8,122 nucleotides of DNA from an uncultured Treponema sp. (GTDB lineage: Bacteria; Spirochaetota; Spirochaetia; Treponematales; Treponemataceae). Position numbers and translations under genes: made by a program. The first letter of the stretch is position 1. Each line of letters opens with the position of its first letter. Below the pieces are notes generated by a model. That model saw nothing but the letters and a program-made list of their open reading frames with translations. It did not search any database and was not told the origin of the DNA. The DNA lies in assembly GCA_946403565.1 (NCBI GenBank), contig CAMJAJ010000045.1, positions 1 through 8,122 of the forward strand, given 5' to 3'. This document shows, piece by piece, positions 5,067 to 8,122 of this stretch.

Positions 5067-6230
5067 CTATCTGCCAGTATAGATGTAGAGCGTCGTATCC
5101 AGGTTTCCGGCCTTGATGGACTTGAGCCTTTCGGCATAGCGGCCTATATCCTTCTGGAAGCCCTTCTTGCTGGTGATGACCCCGACGCTCCAGCCGGGAA
5201 AGTTGTCAAAGAGGGCGGACATCCGGGCGTAGAGGTCGGAAGCCTCCTTCTCGTCCCCCATACGCTCTCCGTAGGGAGGATTGCAGAGCAGCACGCCCGG
5301 GTCGTCGCACGGGGCCTTCACCCCGGCCACATCACCCACGGTAAACACCGGCCGCTCCAGCTTGGCGTCGCTGCCGATCAGCTGCAGGGCCCGCCCCGCC
5401 ATGACGGCCGCATGCTCCGCGTTCTTCTGGGCCTTCCTCACCGCGTCCGGGTCAACGTCGCTCCCCGAAATACGGCACAGCACGTCGGTACGAATCTTGG
5501 CGGCAAGCTCCTTCTTTATCTGCAGGGCCCTGTCGGCCTCATAAATCTTGAGATTCTCGTAGGCAAAGCTCCTGCCCAGCCCGGGAGCCACGTCATGGGC
5601 GAACAGGAAGGCCTCTATAGGGATGGTGCCGCTTCCGCAGAAGGGGTCGTGGAGGGGCAGCTTGCGTTTCCAGAAGAGCTCCTGCAGCAGGACGGCGGCC
5701 GTCGTCTCCCGTATAGGAGCCAGCACCCCGGCCGTCCGGTAGCCCCGCTTGTGCAGCGGCTCCCCGCTCGTGTCCAGCAGCAGGTGCGCCCTGTCGTTCT
5801 CCAGGTAGACGCGGACATCGCACTCCGCGCCGCTCTCCGGCATGGAGGAGACGTTGTACTTGTCACCGAGCTTCTGATAGATCGCCTTCTGTATCATGCC
5901 CTGCACCGCATGCTCGCTTTCCAGTGCAGACCGGTAGGTCCTCACCTTGTCCACGCGGACCCGGCTGTTCAGCCGCAGGCAGTCCTGCCAGGGGGCGGCA
6001 TAGCAGCCGTCAAAGAGCGCGTCAAAATCCGGCGCGTCGTAGGAGGCCATCTGGATGTAGACCCGGTCTGCCGTGCGCAGGCAGAAGTTGGCCCGGTATA
6101 TGACGTCATCGTCGCCTTCAAACGAGACCCGGCCGGGAGCATTTCCTGCGAGCTTATACCCCAGGAGCTTGATTTCGTTGCCTAGAATCTTTTCCGCGCC
6201 GACAGCGCACAGGGCCACATACGTATTCAT
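5067..6230 (-). CDS. rlmL: RlmL-type 23S rRNA (guanine-N2) methyltransferase (THUMP plus SAM methyltransferase)
   Basis: A 387-residue class I SAM-dependent RNA methyltransferase of the RlmL N-terminal type (COG0116/UPF0020 family). This family makes m2G at position 2445 of 23S rRNA (E. coli numbering). Layout: ferredoxin-like N terminus (about 1-45), THUMP RNA-binding domain (about 45-155), then a Rossmann methyltransferase domain. Motifs: HDPFCGSGTIPIEA (SAM-binding motif I, 194-207), GSDVDPDAV (acidic ribose-binding loop, 257-265) and LLCNPPYGERMGD (catalytic NPPY motif, 314-326). The RlmK half present in the E. coli fusion is missing, as is common outside gammaproteobacteria. The ATG 6230 start gives the expected MNTYVALCAVGAEKIL beginning, but no Shine-Dalgarno site precedes it; see the promoter entry. 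First gene of the operon with TetR and PrsW. The exact modified base is assumed from the family. Confidence 0.88.
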   Translation of the reverse strand: MNTYVALCAVGAEKILGNEIKLLGYKLAGNAPGRVSFEGDDDVIYRANFCLRTADRVYIQMASYDAPDFDALFDGCYAAPWQDCLRLNSRVRVDKVRTYRSALESEHAVQGMIQKAIYQKLGDKYNVSSMPESGAECDVRVYLENDRAHLLLDTSGEPLHKRGYRTAGVLAPIRETTAAVLLQELFWKRKLPLHDPFCGSGTIPIEAFLFAHDVAPGLGRSFAYENLKIYEADRALQIKKELAAKIRTDVLCRISGSDVDPDAVRKAQKNAEHAAVMAGRALQLIGSDAKLERPVFTVGDVAGVKAPCDDPGVLLCNPPYGERMGDEKEASDLYARMSALFDNFPGWSVGVITSKKGFQKDIGRYAERLKSIKAGNLDTTLYIYTGR

Positions 6231-6236
6231 GCTGAC

Positions 6237-6265
6237 ACTTTAACACTTTTTGCCAAATTGTTCAA
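6237..6265 (-). promoter_or_regulatory. Putative promoter of the methyltransferase operon giving a leaderless mRNA
   Basis: On the minus strand TTGAAC (6260-6265) and TAAAGT (6237-6242) are separated by 17 bp. Only six bases lie between the -10 box and the ATG (6228-6230), so transcription would start at or next to the start codon. This fits the absence of a Shine-Dalgarno site. Each box matches the consensus at four of six positions, so the call is tentative. Confidence 0.4.
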
Positions 6266-6289
6266 CGATATACCGTCTGGCTCCAGCGG

Positions 6290-6349
6290 CCACAATCGCC
6301 CCGCTCAACAAGACGCCCCGTCCTGAACGACAGGCCCCACAATCGCCCC
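6290..6349. repeat. 13-bp direct repeat in the divergent spacer
   Basis: CCACAATCGCCCC occurs exactly at 6290-6302 and 6337-6349, 47 bp apart start to start, between the two divergent genes. It may be a pair of regulator sites serving either direction, or a small duplication. No matching known operator is recognised. Confidence 0.5.
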
Positions 6350-6368
6350 CTCCCCTAAAGCGGCGAAA

Positions 6369-6374
6369 TATGCT
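6369..6374 (+). promoter_or_regulatory. Possible -10 box of the PhnP-like gene
   Basis: TATGCT lies 12 bp before the ATG at 6387, in an otherwise C-rich stretch. No acceptable -35 lies 16-18 bp upstream, and no Shine-Dalgarno site is visible before this ATG, so a very short leader is possible. Weak evidence only. Confidence 0.25.
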
Positions 6375-6386
6375 AAGCTTCCAGCC

Positions 6387-7292
6387 ATGAAGATGACTCT
6401 CATGGGGACGGGGACCAGCCACGGAGTTCCGGTCATCGGCTGCGACTGCGCCGTATGCAGGTCCACCGACCCCCGCGACACCCGACTGCGCTGCTCCGCC
6501 TACATCACCGAACCCGCCCGGATCGTCATAGACACGGGGCCGGAGTTCCGCCTGCAGGCCCTGCGGTACGGCATACGGGCCCTGGACGCGGTGCTGCTGA
6601 CCCACGGCCACGCCGACCACCTGCACGGACTGGACGACCTCCGCATCTTCAGCCACACCTGCTCCTCCGATGCAAACCCGTCAAACCCCCGGAGCATGGA
6701 GACCGAGGGCAAGGGAATCGCCATATACGCAAACCCAACTTGCATAGAGGACGTGAAGTACCGCTTTGACTACGTGTTCAAGGACGTGCAGTTAGGAGGG
6801 GGCAAGCCCAAGCTGGACATGGAGGACAACTCCTGCTTCACGGCAGGAAAGCCGCTGGTCATCAACGGCCTGGAGATACTGCCCGTCCCCCTGCTGCACG
6901 GCAGGCTGGACGACTCGGGCTACCTGCTGTCGGAAACGTCCCCGCGCGACGGCAGGAGGCACAGCATAGCATACCTTACGGATTTGAGTTCCATTCCTGA
7001 TGCATCTGTCGGATTGATAAAAGAAAACGCAGGCCTGCTGGACCACCTGGTCATAGACGCCATACGGGTACGGCCCCACGCGACGCACTTCAACTTCAGC
7101 GGCGCGCTTGACCTGGCCGAACGGCTGGCCCCGCGCCACACATGGTTCATCCACCTGACGCATGACCTTTCGCACCTGCAGCTGGAGGAATTCTCCGCCG
7201 CAATCCTGCACGAATACCCGGTCCTGCGCCAGACCGTCCAGGAAGGAGGTTCTGTCGCCCCCGCCTACGACGGCCTGGTATTGGAAACCTGA
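6387..7292 (+). CDS. PhnP-like metallo-beta-lactamase-fold phosphodiesterase
   Basis: A 301-residue MBL-fold metallohydrolase. THGHADH (His73, His75, Asp77, His78) is the dinuclear metal motif. LLHGRLDDSGY (His171), LTD (Asp199), DAIRVRPHATHF (His231, His234) and HLTHDLSH (His256, His259, His263) are later conserved segments. GCDCAVC near the N terminus (Cys19, Cys21, Cys24) has the spacing of the structural zinc cysteines of E. coli PhnP, the phosphoribosyl 1,2-cyclic phosphate phosphodiesterase. The overall pattern, including TGTSHGVPVIGC, fits the PhnP branch. No C-P lyase (phn) genes are nearby, so a different cyclic phosphate or nucleotide substrate is possible. It starts at ATG 6387 without a visible Shine-Dalgarno site, divergent from the methyltransferase operon. 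A patch at about 6966-7029 uses markedly more A/T-ending codons than the rest. Family is sure; substrate is not. Confidence 0.88.
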   Translation: MKMTLMGTGTSHGVPVIGCDCAVCRSTDPRDTRLRCSAYITEPARIVIDTGPEFRLQALRYGIRALDAVLLTHGHADHLHGLDDLRIFSHTCSSDANPSNPRSMETEGKGIAIYANPTCIEDVKYRFDYVFKDVQLGGGKPKLDMEDNSCFTAGKPLVINGLEILPVPLLHGRLDDSGYLLSETSPRDGRRHSIAYLTDLSSIPDASVGLIKENAGLLDHLVIDAIRVRPHATHFNFSGALDLAERLAPRHTWFIHLTHDLSHLQLEEFSAAILHEYPVLRQTVQEGGSVAPAYDGLVLET

Positions 7293-7296
7293 GCCA

Positions 7297-7340
7297 GCGG
7301 GCCTGTTCCAAAAGCCCGCCGTGGCCCTCTGCCTTTGGAA
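7297..7340. terminator. Overlapping inverted repeats between convergent genes, possible bidirectional terminator
   Basis: Five bases after the PhnP-like stop, GCGGGC (7297-7302) pairs with GCCCGC (7314-7319) over an 11-nt loop. An alternative stem pairs TTCCAAAAGC (7306-7315) with GCCTTTGGAA (7331-7340), nine of ten. The two share bases and exclude each other. There is no run of T after either stem, so this is not a textbook intrinsic terminator. The position between convergent stops is the main support. Confidence 0.35.
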
Positions 7341-7349
7341 GCGGCTCCC

Positions 7350-8122
7350 CTAGTTGAGCTTGGAGATGAGGCTTTCCACCCTGCTGCCAAGGCTGGCCGC
7401 AAGGTACACGTCCTCCATGGAGCCGATTATGCCCTTCATGTGGTCCAAGACATACCTGGCCAGCTCCAGGCCGTGGTTCTCCTTGGCGTCCTCCGGTTCG
7501 GAGAAGGGATTCTCAAGGTCAAAGTCCTTCCTCCACGCCTCGGAGACCGCCATGAGCCCCGGCTTGCCTTCCAGGCGGGAGATGAGCCACTCAAGCTTGA
7601 GCCTGTCCTCGCCCCGCATGAACTCGGCCTTCTTGTCCTCGGGCAGGTAGTCGGCCAGGCCCTTGAGCTGCTTGAGCATGTCCGCCGTCTTCTTATATTT
7701 TTCAGCCGCGCTCCGGTCTATGATGGCATCCTCAATCTCGGACAGCTCCATCGCAAGTTCGTCCTTCTCGCCGTCCTGCAGGAAGCTGTCAAAATCGTCG
7801 ACGTCCTCGACCACGTCGGGCTCCTCTATGTCACCGTCTGAAGGCGGAAGGTCCTTCGGCTCCTCCAGCGGCTCGCCCTCCATGTCCTCAGGATCAAGCT
7901 CGAGCTCCTCCGGTTCGGGCAGCTCCTCCTGCTCCTGCTCAGGAATCTCGTCCTCTTCCTCGGCCTCCGCAAGTTCATCCGGACCTGGCAGGACCTCCGA
8001 CTCAGCCTCGGCTTCCTCCTCGGCCTCAAGCACGTCCGGCGCAAGCTCCTCGTCCTCGCCCAGCTCCTCAAGTTCCTCGGCCTCAGGCTCAAGCTCCTCG
8101 GCCTCGACCTCAGGCTCGTCCT
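7350..8122 (-). CDS. Very acidic low-complexity protein with helical C-terminal domain, N terminus outside window
   Basis: Not recognised. The frame is open from the right edge to a TAG at 7350-7352, giving at least 256 residues; an internal GTG at 8033 is probably not the true start because the same acidic composition continues upstream. The visible N-terminal part (about residues 1-140) is dominated by Glu, Asp, Pro and Leu (for example EAEELEPEAEELEEL), is probably disordered or partly coiled, and would be strongly negatively charged. Near 7720-7800 (VVEDVDDFDSFLQD, then ELSEIEDAII) it changes to ordinary composition. The last roughly 115 residues look like an amphipathic helical domain (SAAEKYKKTADMLKQLKGL, RLKLEWLISRLEG, GLELARYVLDHMKG, LGSRVESLISKLN). 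No membrane segment is visible. Protein-protein interaction or scaffolding is possible but unproven. Confidence 0.75.
   Translation of the reverse strand, partial: DEPEVEAEELEPEAEELEELGEDEELAPDVLEAEEEAEAESEVLPGPDELAEAEEEDEIPEQEQEELPEPEELELDPEDMEGEPLEEPKDLPPSDGDIEEPDVVEDVDDFDSFLQDGEKDELAMELSEIEDAIIDRSAAEKYKKTADMLKQLKGLADYLPEDKKAEFMRGEDRLKLEWLISRLEGKPGLMAVSEAWRKDFDLENPFSEPEDAKENHGLELARYVLDHMKGIIGSMEDVYLAASLGSRVESLISKLN
8067..8105 (-). repeat. 21-bp coding repeat in the acidic domain
   Basis: On the plus strand CTCAAGYTCCTCGGCCTC occurs at 8067-8084 and 8088-8105, 21 bp apart, encoding two copies of EAEELE with a seven-residue period. It is part of the Glu-rich low-complexity stretch and probably arose by slippage. 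The seven-residue period could favour helix packing. Confidence 0.6.

Noticed and set aside
5412..6185. 257-codon plus-strand frame opposite the rRNA methyltransferase
   Set aside because: The minus-strand frame carries complete THUMP and methyltransferase motifs; the plus frame has none.

Overview
This is a GC-rich bacterial window (about 60% G+C by eye, not computed) with compact genes, strong Shine-Dalgarno sites at most starts and several likely operons. No single gene fixes the host. A nitrogenase-like D/K pair, a TatD-associated-type small radical SAM protein, a PrsW-like protease and a very acidic Glu/Pro-rich protein would suit an anaerobic, possibly host-associated bacterium such as a spirochaete (Treponema-like) or a clostridial relative. 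That assignment is inference with low confidence.

Left part (1-2890, minus strand): a tight operon reading leftwards. It encodes a NifX/NifB-C-domain-like cofactor-binding protein with a Cys/Gly-rich loop, then a nitrogenase component 1 alpha-like subunit (D), then a beta-like subunit (K) that runs off the left edge. All six P-cluster cysteine positions and the alpha cofactor cysteine are visible. The residues equivalent to A. vinelandii NifD His442, Gln191, His195 and probably Arg96 are replaced. This is therefore a divergent, non-canonical nitrogenase-like (group IV type) reductase rather than an ordinary MoFe protein. No nifH, nifB, nifE or nifN lies in the window. The operon is preceded by an AT-rich control region with two TAGGTAA repeats exactly 40 bp apart, each 17 bp from a -10-like box.

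Middle (2891-6230): a non-coding stretch holds a 16-bp minisatellite and a good sigma70-type promoter for a divergently transcribed small radical SAM gene (3124-3732, +). Convergent to it is a minus-strand operon, transcribed in the order RlmL-type 23S rRNA methyltransferase, TetR-family regulator, PrsW-like intramembrane protease. The last two genes are one base apart. The methyltransferase has no clear Shine-Dalgarno site, and a promoter-like pair would start the transcript at or next to its ATG.

Right part (6231-8122): a 156-bp divergent spacer carries a 13-bp direct repeat. It is followed by a PhnP-like metallo-beta-lactamase-fold phosphodiesterase (+). A short spacer with overlapping inverted repeats separates this from a convergent gene for a very acidic low-complexity protein whose N terminus lies beyond the right edge.

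The most interesting element is the X-D-K nitrogenase-like operon, whose substrate cannot be read from the sequence. The other genes look like ordinary housekeeping or regulatory neighbours.
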